Positions 17,934 through 27,298 are shown, numbered from the stretch's first letter. The stretch: DNA of 64,000 nucleotides from Salticus scenicus (GCA_963930645.1 OZ005648.1:266859830-266923829); one strand, 5' to 3'. Notes: generated by a model from the sequence alone, not told the origin. Program-made: numbers and translations.

Positions 17934-18069
17934 CAGTTGGTTGGTTGGTAGAAATTTAAGTTGAGACTTTACAATTATAAATCCGTCATGTGACCTTGAC
18001 AGAATTACAATAGTTTACTACAGTCGTTTAATCAGCTTCTGAAATGCTATGAGTCATGAAATATTTTTG
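17728..18069. repeat. promoter region and A/T palindrome 17854-17933
   Basis: Contains TATATATATACCC, AAGCCACACATG and AAGGTCACATT before the A run, then CAGTTGGTTGGTTGG after the T run. About 130 bases of AT-rich DNA without a gene follow, to the stop of the next gene. Confidence 0.55.
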
Positions 18070-18534
18070 TCAGACTTCACAAATAGCGTCTTCCCACTGG
18101 TCCCACATTAAATTAAACGCGACATCTAACCTATCCAGGTACGATTGTCTAGTAGAACAATCCCTTTTACACGAAAATTTCAACTTTGTCAGCATTGCAT
18201 CATCGCAATAACTCTTTATCAAGTCCAAAGACGTTTTCAACTTTTCTACGGCGTCCGCTATCACATCATCTTTCGAAGGGCCGTCTGTCTGCGCTACGCT
18301 ATCTCGAACAATCTGATGAACTTGCCTGGATTCGAAATACCATTTGCTGAACGTGGTTTCCACAATTGTCAAGAAATCGATGATGCGAAAAATTTCTTTG
18401 TCTTTGGCAACCAAATCGTTGACTATTTTATTGAGAGATTCTTTATCAACGACCCCTTTCGAAGACTCTAAACGTGCTATTGTTCTATGGTAGTCATCTC
18501 GCATGTAGCTAAATATGACTTCTATATTATCCAT
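18070..18534 (-). CDS. helical family B, copy 5, diverged (154 aa)
   Basis: It shares the family opening (a short acidic helix then YHRTIARLES), the KDKEIFRIIDFLTI core, VEKLKTSLDLIKSY and a SYLDRLDVAFNLM end with copies 1-4. It contains two extra cysteines (CKRDC). It is separated from the tandem array by two unrelated genes, each with its own A/T palindrome. Confidence 0.65.
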   Translation of the reverse strand: MDNIEVIFSYMRDDYHRTIARLESSKGVVDKESLNKIVNDLVAKDKEIFRIIDFLTIVETTFSKWYFESRQVHQIVRDSVAQTDGPSKDDVIADAVEKLKTSLDLIKSYCDDAMLTKLKFSCKRDCSTRQSYLDRLDVAFNLMWDQWEDAICEV

Positions 18535-18690
18535 ACTATATTTATTCTAGCAAAACTAAAATATAAACAACGTTAAATAAATACTATATATCTCCTTTAT
18601 GTTTAAGTATATATTTAATCTGTTCAATACGAAATGTTAGGCAGAAGTGGAAACCCATACTTATATAGAGTTAAGCCACACCCACACTTG

Positions 18691-18761
<71 letters not shown>
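18535..18761. promoter_or_regulatory. promoter region and A/T palindrome 18691-18763
   Basis: ACTATATATC (near 18585) and CTTATATAGAG (near 18660), then AAGCCACACCCACACTTG, lead into the A run. On the other side the T run meets the stop codon of the next minus-strand gene directly. Confidence 0.55.
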
Positions 18762-18766
<5 letters not shown>

Positions 18767-19391
18767 GGCTTGAACAACTTTTACAACAAACGAAATGCTT
18801 ACAATCTTCAAAAACAATTTGTCTCTCTCTGCTAAAACAAATATTACACAGTAATTGAGAATTTTCTAAATCTGTATTGGTAATATTCGTCATTGATAAC
18901 TCTCGCTTCTGGGCTATTTCACTCGGATCGTCTTTGTCAGCTAGCTCGCCTTTCATAAATCTAATATAAACATAACAGTCAATCTTTTTCATCAATAATT
19001 CAAAAACCTTATCAAAAATATCTACTTTCAATTGTTCTGTACAATCTACAATAGTATTTGTTGTAAGAATCAAATATTTCAAGACCCAAGCTTGATAACG
19101 CCAATGGACACGTGGCAACTTTTTCTCGCCCAACAGACATCTAACATCAGGATCGGACCGAATATCTTCATAATGTAAAGCAAGCCTCAATTTCATGTCC
19201 AACCTGGAAATCATCTTTTCAACTGTATCCAGTCTAATTTGCAAACGGCTAGCGGGGGTCTGAAAATATAGTTTAAGCTTTCTCAAAATACAGTAGGCAA
19301 ATTTAAATTTGAACATTCCGTAGGTCTTTTCATGATAGGCGAGACGAACGGAATCTTGGAGTAGGCTACGAAAATCACCTCGGATAGACAT
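18762..19391 (-). CDS. helical family D protein with truncated C-terminal RING (209 aa)
   Basis: The N-terminal 150 residues match the two other family D genes (RLAYHEKT / RLASRQET / RLALRLET, KLYFQ, WRYQAWVLKYLI and DIFDKVFELL segments). The C-terminus adds a RING start, CNIC, then C-K-HFVCCKSC, but the final C-P-x-C pair is absent because the TAA stop is formed at the edge of the A/T palindrome. The RING is therefore probably incomplete and may be inactive. The start at 19391 is followed upstream by TTTATATAG and AAGCCACACCCACTT. Confidence 0.7.
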
Positions 19392-19475
19392 GATACCAAT
19401 GATTTATTTTGAACGTAAACTCGCGTTTATATAGTCAGTTTTTTTTCAAGTCTTAAATAAGTTAAGCCACACCCA

Positions 19476-19521
<46 letters not shown>

Positions 19522-19561
19522 TTTTTTTTTTTTTTTTTTCAAGGTTATATTTGGTAAGTTT
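19392..19561. promoter_or_regulatory. promoter region and A/T palindrome 19480-19539
   Basis: TTTATATAG (19423-19431) and AAGCCACACCCACTT (19464-19478) are followed by the A run. CAAGGTTATATTTGG follows the T run, as at 844. Confidence 0.55.
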
Positions 19562-20086
19562 TTATACACTTGCCAACAGTACTCTTTTACTTAGATTACC
19601 AAACGGATCGTGGTTGCAAGACAGGTCATCATCAATGCGTTTAATATAACCGTAATATTTCAACTTTTGAAACAATACTTCAAAAACCATATCGAAAATA
19701 TCCACTTTGAATTGTTCTGCATAGTCTGCAACGGTAGATGCTGTAACAATCAAACAGTTTAAAACCCAAACTTGATAACTCCAATGGTTATGTGGCAACA
19801 TTTCCTTGCCAAACAGACTTTTAATATCAGGAGAGATTATACTGTAGTTAGAATGTATGATATTCCTCAATCTGACATCCAACCTCTTAATAACCCTTTC
19901 GACAGTATCAGGTATGTCCTCCGAATCACTAGATGAATTCTGAAAATATACTTTCAGCAATTTCAAAATAGAGCGGGTAAATGGAGATTCTAACACTTCG
20001 CAGGTCTCTTGACGAGAGGCAAGACGAACACAATCCCTGAGTACGATACGAAACTCATTTTCGAGCACACGAAATTGGAAGAACAT
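19562..20086 (-). CDS. helical family D protein without RING (174 aa)
   Basis: Paralogue of 18762 and 22544: RDCVRLASRQETCEVLES, SILKLLKVYFQN, WSYQVWVLNCLIVTASTV and FKVDIFDMVFEVL. It ends shortly after a DPFGN segment, where 18762 continues into the RING. I place the start at 20086; a longer frame reaches 20113 across the probable leader. Confidence 0.65.
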   Translation of the reverse strand: MFFQFRVLENEFRIVLRDCVRLASRQETCEVLESPFTRSILKLLKVYFQNSSSDSEDIPDTVERVIKRLDVRLRNIIHSNYSIISPDIKSLFGKEMLPHNHWSYQVWVLNCLIVTASTVADYAEQFKVDIFDMVFEVLFQKLKYYGYIKRIDDDLSCNHDPFGNLSKRVLLASV

Positions 20087-20175
20087 GATGTAAATGATTC
20101 CTTTAGAACACAAACCTGCATTTTTATAGGCACGATCGCATTAATACAAATAGATATAGCTAAGCCACGCCCACT

Positions 20176-20253
<78 letters not shown>

Positions 20254-20287
20254 TGAGGCTTAGATATATATATTTGTAGTTTTTTAA
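20087..20287. promoter_or_regulatory. promoter region and A/T palindrome 20177-20252
   Basis: TTTTTATAG (about 20118-20126), AGATATAGC and AAGCCACGCCCACTC precede the A run. GTGAGGCTTAGATATATATA follows the T run. Confidence 0.55.
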
Positions 20288-20890
20288 TTACAACTCTACA
20301 GCCAATACCTGTTCCATTTTATTCACGCAATTCATGACTCTGGTAATCTCATACAAACTATTTTCATATCCACCCAAACTGACGACCATTTTCATTTTCG
20401 AAGGTTCGATTTTCTCTGGATAGTCATGAAGAGGTCTGGCAAATCCCAATTCGATGGGAAATCTTCCAGTGTTTACTTCTTTAGAAAATCTGATTTCGGT
20501 ACCCGTTTTAGGATTTTTACACACAACTTCATTTTTTTCGACATCATGGTAAAGAAAAATTAAACTAGTGCCGTTTAAAACCCCCTCACAATAGTAATAA
20601 TGCGCAACTACAATACAATTTGGCTTCAGAACCAGATAGTCATCCAACCGGATTTCGGGTCCATCCATTTTATGTTTTAGATAAAATTCGTTGAAACGTA
20701 TCCTGGTTTTTGGGTACACGACTAAGGCTCCGTCTGCCTGCATTAAAAGGGTCTCGTCAATACGATCCACTATCGGAATTTTTTTATCTCGAAAAAAGTC
20801 TTCGAGAGATGTTTTCACGAGTCTTTGAATGCCGACTTTATTAGATTTTACTCGAATCCAGACCTCAGATTTAGGATCCACTTTCAACAT
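20288..20890 (-). CDS. DPKS family C, copy 2 (200 aa)
   Basis: Full-length family member with all shared blocks, from VDPKSEVWIR through GTSLIFLYHDVEKNEVVCK to the EQVLAVEL end. The promoter is a TTATATAG about 20 bases upstream of the ATG, inside the short gap to copy 3, with no A/T palindrome between the two copies. Confidence 0.75.
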   Translation of the reverse strand: MLKVDPKSEVWIRVKSNKVGIQRLVKTSLEDFFRDKKIPIVDRIDETLLMQADGALVVYPKTRIRFNEFYLKHKMDGPEIRLDDYLVLKPNCIVVAHYYYCEGVLNGTSLIFLYHDVEKNEVVCKNPKTGTEIRFSKEVNTGRFPIELGFARPLHDYPEKIEPSKMKMVVSLGGYENSLYEITRVMNCVNKMEQVLAVEL

Positions 20891-20932
20891 AATTGTACAG
20901 TATATTCTTACTTATATAGCATAAACTTATGT

Positions 20933-21424
20933 TCACCTAAACCGATAACCATACTTATGAAGGAGTCTGACAAATTGCAATTCGAGAGGATAACGTCCAG
21001 TGTGTACGGACGGAGATATTCTGATTTCAATACCGTTTCTAGGATTTTTACACACAGCTTCATTTTTTTCGACGTCGTGGTAAAGAAAAATTAAACTAGT
21101 GCCTCTAATAACCGCCTCAGATAAGTTTTCAGTCACAACTACAATACAATTCGGCTTCACAACCAGATTTTCATCCAACCGAATTTCGGATCCCTCCATT
21201 TTATGTTTTAGATAATATTCATTGAAACGACCAATAGTTTCTGGATCCACGATTAAGTCTCCGTCCGCTTCTATTAAAAATATCTCGTCAATATTATTCA
21301 CTATCGGCATATCTTTGCCTCGAAAAAAGTCTTCGAAAGATAGTGACACGATTTCTTGAATGCCGGCTTCGTTTGGCCTCATTCGAACCCAGAGTTCAGA
21401 TTTAGGATCCATTATTGTATCCAT
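20933..21424 (-). CDS. DPKS family C, copy 3, C-terminally truncated (163 aa)
   Basis: It matches the family from DPKSELWVR to the LELQFVRLLH block and then stops after YGYRFR. The final 35 or so residues, including the AVEL end, are missing. The break coincides with the promoter of copy 2, so tandem duplication probably removed the end. MDPKS could start at 21412 instead. TTATATAG and GAGTGGGTGTGGC lie upstream. Confidence 0.65.
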   Translation of the reverse strand: MDTIMDPKSELWVRMRPNEAGIQEIVSLSFEDFFRGKDMPIVNNIDEIFLIEADGDLIVDPETIGRFNEYYLKHKMEGSEIRLDENLVVKPNCIVVVTENLSEAVIRGTSLIFLYHDVEKNEAVCKNPRNGIEIRISPSVHTGRYPLELQFVRLLHKYGYRFR

Positions 21425-21495
21425 AATTGTACATAATATGGCAACGATAGGTAAAGTTTGTGCTTATATAGCATAGTTGGTTGCCACACCCACTC

Positions 21496-21551
<56 letters not shown>

Positions 21552-21572
21552 AGTGGGTGTGGCTTTTTTTAA
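21425..21572. promoter_or_regulatory. promoter and A/T palindrome 21496-21548
   Basis: GCTTATATAGC, then GCCACACCCACTC on one side and GAGAGTGGGTGTGGC on the other side of the tract: a palindrome in which the GC box is kept in both orientations although only the leftward gene starts here. Confidence 0.6.
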
Positions 21573-22403
21573 TTACTGGATATACACTCTTCTCTTTTCT
21601 ACAATAGCTTTTCTACATATGGGACAATTTACCATCTTTTTGGAACAAGCCAGACAGCATACTACATGCCCACAGTTAAAGAATGCGACTTCGCTCTCTT
21701 CTGTCAAACAGACCTTGCATTCGTTCTTCGTTTTATTCATAGGCCTTTTCCAATCGACTAAACCAATTAAATACGGGCATCTTGGACTCTTGCGAATATG
21801 TTCTTTTAGCGGATTATCGTAAGGTTTCCAATCATGCAAGATCACTTTGCAGTAAGCACATTGTACGAAATCTCCATACTTTAAGTAAAACATACCGCAT
21901 TCGGCTATCGATTTAGTATCATCTCCAAACGGAGAGATGCGAAAGGTAGTCAATCTGTTTTCGAGTTGTGTCTTGTCACAAGTAAGGCCTGGGCACTCAA
22001 TCTCTTCAACCGGTCTGTCCAACAGTTGATTTTTAAAGAGGTCCGCATATGTTTGAAGCCAGTCCTGCAATTTTACCTCTCCCTGCGTTTCAACATGAAC
22101 GTCGAATATATCTTCCGTAGACACTGGAAAATTAGTGGCGACCCGTCCATGTCTCCAGAGCATCTGCATTTCAACTACGTCTAAAAACGCTGAAAACAGG
22201 CCTACGTAGGTGAACATTTCTTCAATCTCAAAAACTGGAAATGCATTGGCTATGTATTTGATGACACGATTCTTAGCAAACTCGTAATTGTCATTAAATT
22301 GCAGCATCTCACCCACGTCTACGGCCGAAACGTAAACCATTCCATCAGAAGCTAGGGATGCTCTCAAACCGATCTTGCCGGGGAAAAATATTTTCATCCA
22401 CAT
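21573..22403 (-). CDS. BRO-N-like / BIR / RING fusion, IAP-type protein (276 aa)
   Basis: Three modules are visible. Residues 1-130: a BRO-N-like part with ASDGMVYVSAVDVGEML, LWRHGRVATNFP and GEVKLQDWLQTY. Residues 150-215: one BIR zinc fold with C182, C185, H202 and C209 in C-x2-C-x16-H-x6-C spacing. Residues 229-263: a C3HC4 RING (C229, C232, C244, H246, C250, C253, C260, C263) ending in the usual RRVYI. IAPs block caspases and ubiquitinate partners (family knowledge), but baculoviral IAPs normally carry two BIRs and no BRO-N part. A sister lacking the BIR is at 23592. CCTTTATAG lies upstream. Confidence 0.8.
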   Translation of the reverse strand: MWMKIFFPGKIGLRASLASDGMVYVSAVDVGEMLQFNDNYEFAKNRVIKYIANAFPVFEIEEMFTYVGLFSAFLDVVEMQMLWRHGRVATNFPVSTEDIFDVHVETQGEVKLQDWLQTYADLFKNQLLDRPVEEIECPGLTCDKTQLENRLTTFRISPFGDDTKSIAECGMFYLKYGDFVQCAYCKVILHDWKPYDNPLKEHIRKSPRCPYLIGLVDWKRPMNKTKNECKVCLTEESEVAFFNCGHVVCCLACSKKMVNCPICRKAIVEKRRVYIQ

Positions 22404-22543
22404 GACTCGAGGGGTAAAGAATTAATGAAACTACAAGCGCTGAGCACTGGCCTTTATAGTAGCGAGCTTATCTATGAAAACAGGATGCGATAGCTATTTA
22501 TACGAATCGTTACATAAGTCCTTGAAAACAGGATGGCCGCGTT
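22404..22543. promoter_or_regulatory. promoter with repeated CAGGATG words
   Basis: Contains CCTTTATAG (about 22450-22458) and two copies of TGAAAACAGGATG, the first continuing CGATAG (about 22475-22494) and the second GCC (about 22523-22537). The same words precede the sister gene at 23592 and the BRO-like genes. There is no A/T palindrome here. Confidence 0.45.
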
Positions 22544-23059
22544 CTAATTGGTTATTTTTAGACCGGCGAACAAGACAATTTCGCTCGGATTACCAAACGG
22601 ATTATAGTTACGATCTAGGTCGCGTTCGATACAGGCAATATAGCCATAAGTGTCCAACATGTCTATCAGCGTTTCAAAAGCTACATCAAACATACACACT
22701 TTACAGTTTGTCCAGCACTCTGCAACAGTACATGCTGTAACAATTAGGCATTGTAGAACCCAAACTTGATAAGGCTGCACAATATCTTCAGCCAACAGAC
22801 TCTTAACCTCAGGAGACATGCTATCATAGTCACAATACGCTATGCATTTCAATTGGCCTACCAACATTCTAAATGCCTTTTCGGCTGTATCTATTCTGGC
22901 CATCTCGCGATTAGTGTGATTCTGAAAATACACTGTGAGCATTTTCAAAATAGACCGGGCAAACTCAGATTCCAACATCATTTCGCAGGTCTCTAGACGT
23001 AAGGCAAGTCGAACGCAATTTCGGAGCAGGTCCATAAACTCATATCGTATGAAATTCAT
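22544..23059 (-). CDS. helical family D protein without RING, copy 3 (171 aa)
   Basis: It shows RNCVRLALRLETCEM, SILKMLTVYFQNH, PYQVWVLQCLIVTACTVAE, FDVAFETLIDML and an NPFGNPSEI end, after which 18762 has a RING. It is cysteine-richer than its sisters. Start at 23059 (MNFIRYEF); the upstream frame crosses the promoter. TATATATAGG and GACTCTAGCTAACC precede it. Confidence 0.65.
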   Translation of the reverse strand: MNFIRYEFMDLLRNCVRLALRLETCEMMLESEFARSILKMLTVYFQNHTNREMARIDTAEKAFRMLVGQLKCIAYCDYDSMSPEVKSLLAEDIVQPYQVWVLQCLIVTACTVAECWTNCKVCMFDVAFETLIDMLDTYGYIACIERDLDRNYNPFGNPSEIVLFAGLKITN

Positions 23060-23145
23060 TTCCACGATGCAAATGATTCTGTTAGAAGACAAACCGGCAT
23101 ATATATAGGTTAGCTAGAGTCAATCAACCAATCAATCAACCTTGG

Positions 23146-23191
<46 letters not shown>

Positions 23192-23502
23192 TTTTTTTTT
23201 TTTTTTTTTTTTAAGGTGGGTGTGGCATGGCTATATAAACCATGGCTGATTTTATACATCTATATTTTTTTTTTTTTTTTTTTTTTTTGGACTTTGTCAT
23301 TTTTAACCAATATCGAAATTTTTTCTAAATTTATTCTTTTCATTTCGATTTTATATTTTTTTATTTCTAAGTTTATTTTTTCACAAATCTTGAAATTTTT
23401 TAAGTTACTTATATTCAATGGACTCTCATAAAGTACCGTCTAAACCGATAAATATTTACAAGTTATTTTTTTTCACAAATCCAATATTGGTAGCCTATCG
23501 CT
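23060..23502. repeat. promoter, A/T palindrome 23146-23212 and AT-rich stretch
   Basis: TATATATAGGTTAGCTAGAGTCAATCAACC and CTTGG lead to the A run. AAGGTGGGTGTGGCATGGCTATATAAACC follows the T run: a GC box and TATA oriented rightwards without a gene behind them, possibly an orphan promoter. A T run lies at 23265-23288, then T-rich DNA. Confidence 0.5.
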
Positions 23503-23578
23503 TTAAAAAAAATGTGTCAAACGAGGCTTCCATCGTCGTCAAGACATGAGGAAGCCTAGTTTGACACAAGTTTTTTAA
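23503..23578. terminator. 3' hairpin after the BRO-RING gene
   Basis: Stem 23513-23531 with 23550-23568 (GTGTCAAACGAGGCTTCC type), one mismatch, flanked by A and T runs. It lies 14 bases after the stop of the gene at 23592. CCAATATTGG is close by on the outer side. Confidence 0.6.
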
Positions 23579-23591
23579 ATATTTTTCACAT

Positions 23592-24155
23592 CTATTGGAC
23601 ATAGACCCGTCTCTTTTCCGCAATGACCGTTCGGCAGACAGGACAATATTCGAGTCTGTCCGAACAGGCCATGCAGCACACCACGTGCCCGCAGTCGAAG
23701 AACGCCACCTGGCTCTCTTCCGTCAGGCAGACTTTACATTCGTTGGTGGTAGCCAATCTCTTGGACTTGACACGAGGGCCGTCGAACAGGTCATTTCTGA
23801 AGAGGTCAGTATAGATTTGCAGCCAGTCCTGCAACCTGGCATTCCCCTCAGATTCGATATGAACATCAAATACGTACTCCGAAGACATGGGAAAGTCGGC
23901 GGCAACCCTTCCGTGTCTCCAGAGTCTCTGCATTTCATCTACGTCTGAGAACAGGCTCACGTAGTCGAACATTTCGGATATTTCAAAGACTGGAAACATA
24001 TCTAGATGCTTGGTGGCCCGATAGTTGGCAAATTCATGAATATCGTTGAATTTGAGCATCACGCCCACATCTACAGCCGAAACGTAAGTCTTTCCGTCAG
24101 AGGCTAGGGCGGACCTCAAGCCGATCTGGCCTGGGAAAAATAATCGCATCCACAT
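23592..24155 (-). CDS. BRO-N-like / RING protein lacking the BIR (187 aa)
   Basis: Sister of 21573. The first 130 residues align throughout (FFPGQIGLRSALASDG, YVSAVDVGVMLKFND, LWRHGRVAADFP, LQDWLQIYTDLF), then the sequence jumps directly to the RING (ECKVC, FDCGHVVCC, CPVC, RRVYVQ). The region corresponding to the BIR is absent, a clean loss of about 85 residues or a gain in the sister. Codon use is more GC-rich. Probable ubiquitin ligase without caspase-binding capacity (inference). Confidence 0.75.
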   Translation of the reverse strand: MWMRLFFPGQIGLRSALASDGKTYVSAVDVGVMLKFNDIHEFANYRATKHLDMFPVFEISEMFDYVSLFSDVDEMQRLWRHGRVAADFPMSSEYVFDVHIESEGNARLQDWLQIYTDLFRNDLFDGPRVKSKRLATTNECKVCLTEESQVAFFDCGHVVCCMACSDRLEYCPVCRTVIAEKRRVYVQ

Positions 24156-24309
24156 GGCTTGAGAGCTAGTGAGCGAATGAAACTGTAAGCTCTGAGCAGC
24201 GGCTTTTATAGTAAACCCATATCCTTTAAAACAGGATGCGATGAGATAAAGTTATTTGTAGCCTTGAAAACAGGATGGCTAAAAATATTGACACGTGATA
24301 TTTTTTATG
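24156..24309. promoter_or_regulatory. promoter of the BRO-RING gene
   Basis: CTTTTATAG lies about 45-55 bases before the ATG, followed outward by TTTAAAACAGGATGCGATGAGATAA and CTTGAAAACAGGATGGC, parallel to the arrangement before 22403. Confidence 0.45.
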
Positions 24310-24603
24310 ATTATTTTTAGACCAGCCAAACGGATCAGCCAATATAACCATAGGTGTCTATCATCGTTTTAAAAGAAACATACACATTTTGTCTCTGCAA
24401 CACCGTAACAACTAAGCATTGTAGAATCCAAACTCCATTCGCCAGGACATGCTATCGTTTCAATTGGCTTTTCAACATCGGGTGTATCGAGTTTGTGGGA
24501 CAGCGTTATTTTAAAAATACACTGTGAGCATTTTCAACATAGAGCGGTCATTTCGCAGGTCTTAAGGCAAGTCCATAAACTCATATCGTATGAAATTCTC
24601 CAT
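24310..24603 (-). pseudogene. decayed family D gene
   Basis: Minus-strand DNA with fragments in the same order as the gene at 22544: an N-terminal start closely matching MNFIRYEFMDL but ending in an early TAA, then shortened matches to the KMLTVYF, vertebrate-like helix-free middle and VWILQCLVV stretches, and the final AGL segment. Several deletions break the frame. Its promoter remains and is shared with the gene at 24771. Confidence 0.55.
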
Positions 24604-24687
24604 GATCCTGATACAATTCAGTGTTAGCTAGATGAGAGTGGCAGACAGACGGCTATTTATAAAGAATGAATCCAAGCCACGCCCACT

Positions 24688-24725
<38 letters not shown>

Positions 24726-24770
24726 ATTTTTTTTTTTTTTTTTTTTTTTTTTCAAGGTTGTATTTTTAAA
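24604..24770. promoter_or_regulatory. promoter and A/T palindrome 24689-24752
   Basis: ATCCTGATACAATTCAGTGTTAGC, GGCTATTTATAAAG and AAGCCACGCCCACTC are repeated nearly exactly at 25380-25477 and 31960-32094. The palindrome follows, then CAAGGTTGTATTTT. Confidence 0.6.
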
Positions 24771-25379
24771 TTAAAACTCTACGGCCAATATCTGTTTCAA
24801 TCGATTCACACGATACAAGACCCAAGAAACAGGATCTTTATATCCGATCAAACTGACAACCATTTTCAAATCGTCAATCGCATCTCGATAGATATGAATG
24901 GATCTGGCAAATCCCAGTTCGATAGGAAACCGTCCAGTGCGTACGGACTGAGATATTCTGACTTCGGTACCCGTTTTAGGACTTTTACACACAGCTTCAT
25001 TTTTTTCAACGTCGTGGTAAAGAAAAATTAATCTAGTGCCGCCAAAAGGTCCCCCACGAATGTATTCATTCACAACTACAATGCAGTTTGGCTTGAGAAC
25101 CAGATTTTCATCCAAACGGATTTCGGACCCATCCATTTTATGTTTCAGATAAAATTCGTTGAAACGGTCGATGGTTGCTGAATTCGCGGCTAAGGCTCCG
25201 TCTGCCTGCATTAAAAGGGTCCCGTCAATACGATCCACTATCGGAATATTTTTATTTCTAAAAATGCCTTCGAGAGATATTTTTCTGAGTCTTTCAATGC
25301 CAGGTTTATTAGATTTTACTCGAATCCAGAACTCAGATTTAGGATCTTCAGGCAGGTCATATCTTACGAAATTCTCCAT
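24771..25379 (-). CDS. DPKS family C, copy 4, with foreign N-terminus (202 aa)
   Basis: The body from EDPKSEFWIR to QILAVEF is a normal family C protein. The first ten codons (MENFVRYDLP) instead match the start of the decayed family D gene at 24603, and the promoter matches too. This looks like a chimera in which a promoter plus leader codons were joined to another body. It could also begin at a TTG further up, which is unlikely in a eukaryote. Confidence 0.7.
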   Translation of the reverse strand: MENFVRYDLPEDPKSEFWIRVKSNKPGIERLRKISLEGIFRNKNIPIVDRIDGTLLMQADGALAANSATIDRFNEFYLKHKMDGSEIRLDENLVLKPNCIVVVNEYIRGGPFGGTRLIFLYHDVEKNEAVCKSPKTGTEVRISQSVRTGRFPIELGFARSIHIYRDAIDDLKMVVSLIGYKDPVSWVLYRVNRLKQILAVEF

Positions 25380-25491
25380 GATCCTGATACAATTCAATGT
25401 TAGCTAGATGTAGACAGAATGAAGGTTTGAAGGTTTGAATACGGCTATTTATAAAGAAATCCAAGCCACGCCCACTCAAAAAAAAAAAAAA

Positions 25492-25545
<54 letters not shown>

Positions 25546-27251
25546 CAGTTGGTTGGTTGGTTGATATGATGGTTGGTTTCTAAAGTTATCAGTTGGATTT
25601 TAATGTTATATTTCTCAGTTGGTTGCTAAAATTATATTTCTTTAGCCAATCATTGTAGATGGCGCTGTAGTCTATATATATAGTATATATATAGTATATC
25701 TATTAGGGTGGGTGGGAGTGGAATTTATTTCTTCTACTGTAAGGTCATGCATAAACCAGCTCCCTGATCCCACTTCCTTTAAAATAGGGTTATTTATACA
25801 ATATTGACTTTGAAAACAAGACTTTTGACAAATGACGACTGAGTAATATATAGAGTTTTACAATCCTTCAAGCCTAAGCCCTTCTATCAAAACTCATTAT
25901 CGAAAAAAATAAAACGTGAGTATCCTATAAATTTAAAATTGGTATGCTAATATTGTAAATTTAGAATTAAAAATATTAGAAATAAAATATTTTTTTTATC
26001 TGTATTTAAACATACAGACATTTCCGCTTCGCGGAAATGTCTGTATGTTTAAATACAGATAAAAAAAATATTTTATTTCATACTCAATTACACGATTATG
26101 CATATATGTCCATAATACTTTTCACCGTCTTGGTAGAAGGATTCTAAAAAATATACTTTAAGCATTTTCAAAATAGATATGGAAGTCTTCATATCCAACT
26201 TTTAAGACGGCTTCCTCAAGCTGTACGATAAAATATTTTAAATAATAGCTATCCTGGATCTCAATAAAATATCTGTGTATTTCTTACGACCCAATCTCTA
26301 TTTACACCCCACCCTCAAGTACCACAAATCTAGCTAAACTCTCCGTTTTGCGATAAATCCCGGTACAAGACACAGTCACTGGCAATATTATTCGAGCATT
26401 ACCACCCTTTTGTCCAATCTTAGACTAGACTATTAAAAATCTAATATTGGCATTATTATCGACTCCTGATCAGTAGTTTAAGCCACATTTAAGAAAACAA
26501 TCTTTGCTTCGAATTCCGCTAATATTTTCCAAGCCTTCATCAAAACTCTTTGTCGAAAAAACTAAAATTAGCCCATGAAAATCGTATAAATTTACAAGAT
26601 TTCATGTTAATATTGTAAATTTAGCCATCAAAATTAGAAAAAAATGTTAGTCAGTCAATATTTTCAGAGACTAAACCCTACAGCCAATATTTTCAAAGAC
26701 AATTGTTCAATATTAGACTAAACGATTAAAAATCTAATATTGACAATATTATCGACTCCTGACCAGTAGTTTAAGCCACATTTGAAAAAAATCTTTGCTT
26801 CGAATTTGTAGAGCTAATATTTTCCAAGCCTTCATCGTTGTCCTAAATTAGCCCGTGAGTATCCTATAAATTTACAAGATTTCATGCTAATATTGTCCAT
26901 CAAAATTAAAAAAAAAATGTTAGCCGGTCAGCCAATATTTCCAAAGACAAAGCCTTCATAAGGTAATCTGTAAAAACTAAAAAATCAAACCTTATTTAAG
27001 AAAATAAGATTGTCGCATGGAGAGCTAATATTTTCAAAGCCCTTGTCGAAAAAACTAAAATTAACCCTATGAGTATCTTATAAATTAAAAAAAAATATGC
27101 TAATATTGTAGATTTAAAATATTTTGCTAATGCTTATCACAACATAGCCATCCAATCAATATTTTCAAAGGTTAAGCTTTCATAAGGCCGCTGAAATGTC
27201 TGTATGTTTTATTACTGATAAAAAATATTTATTTCAAACTCGATTCAATAG

Positions 27252-27298
<47 letters not shown>

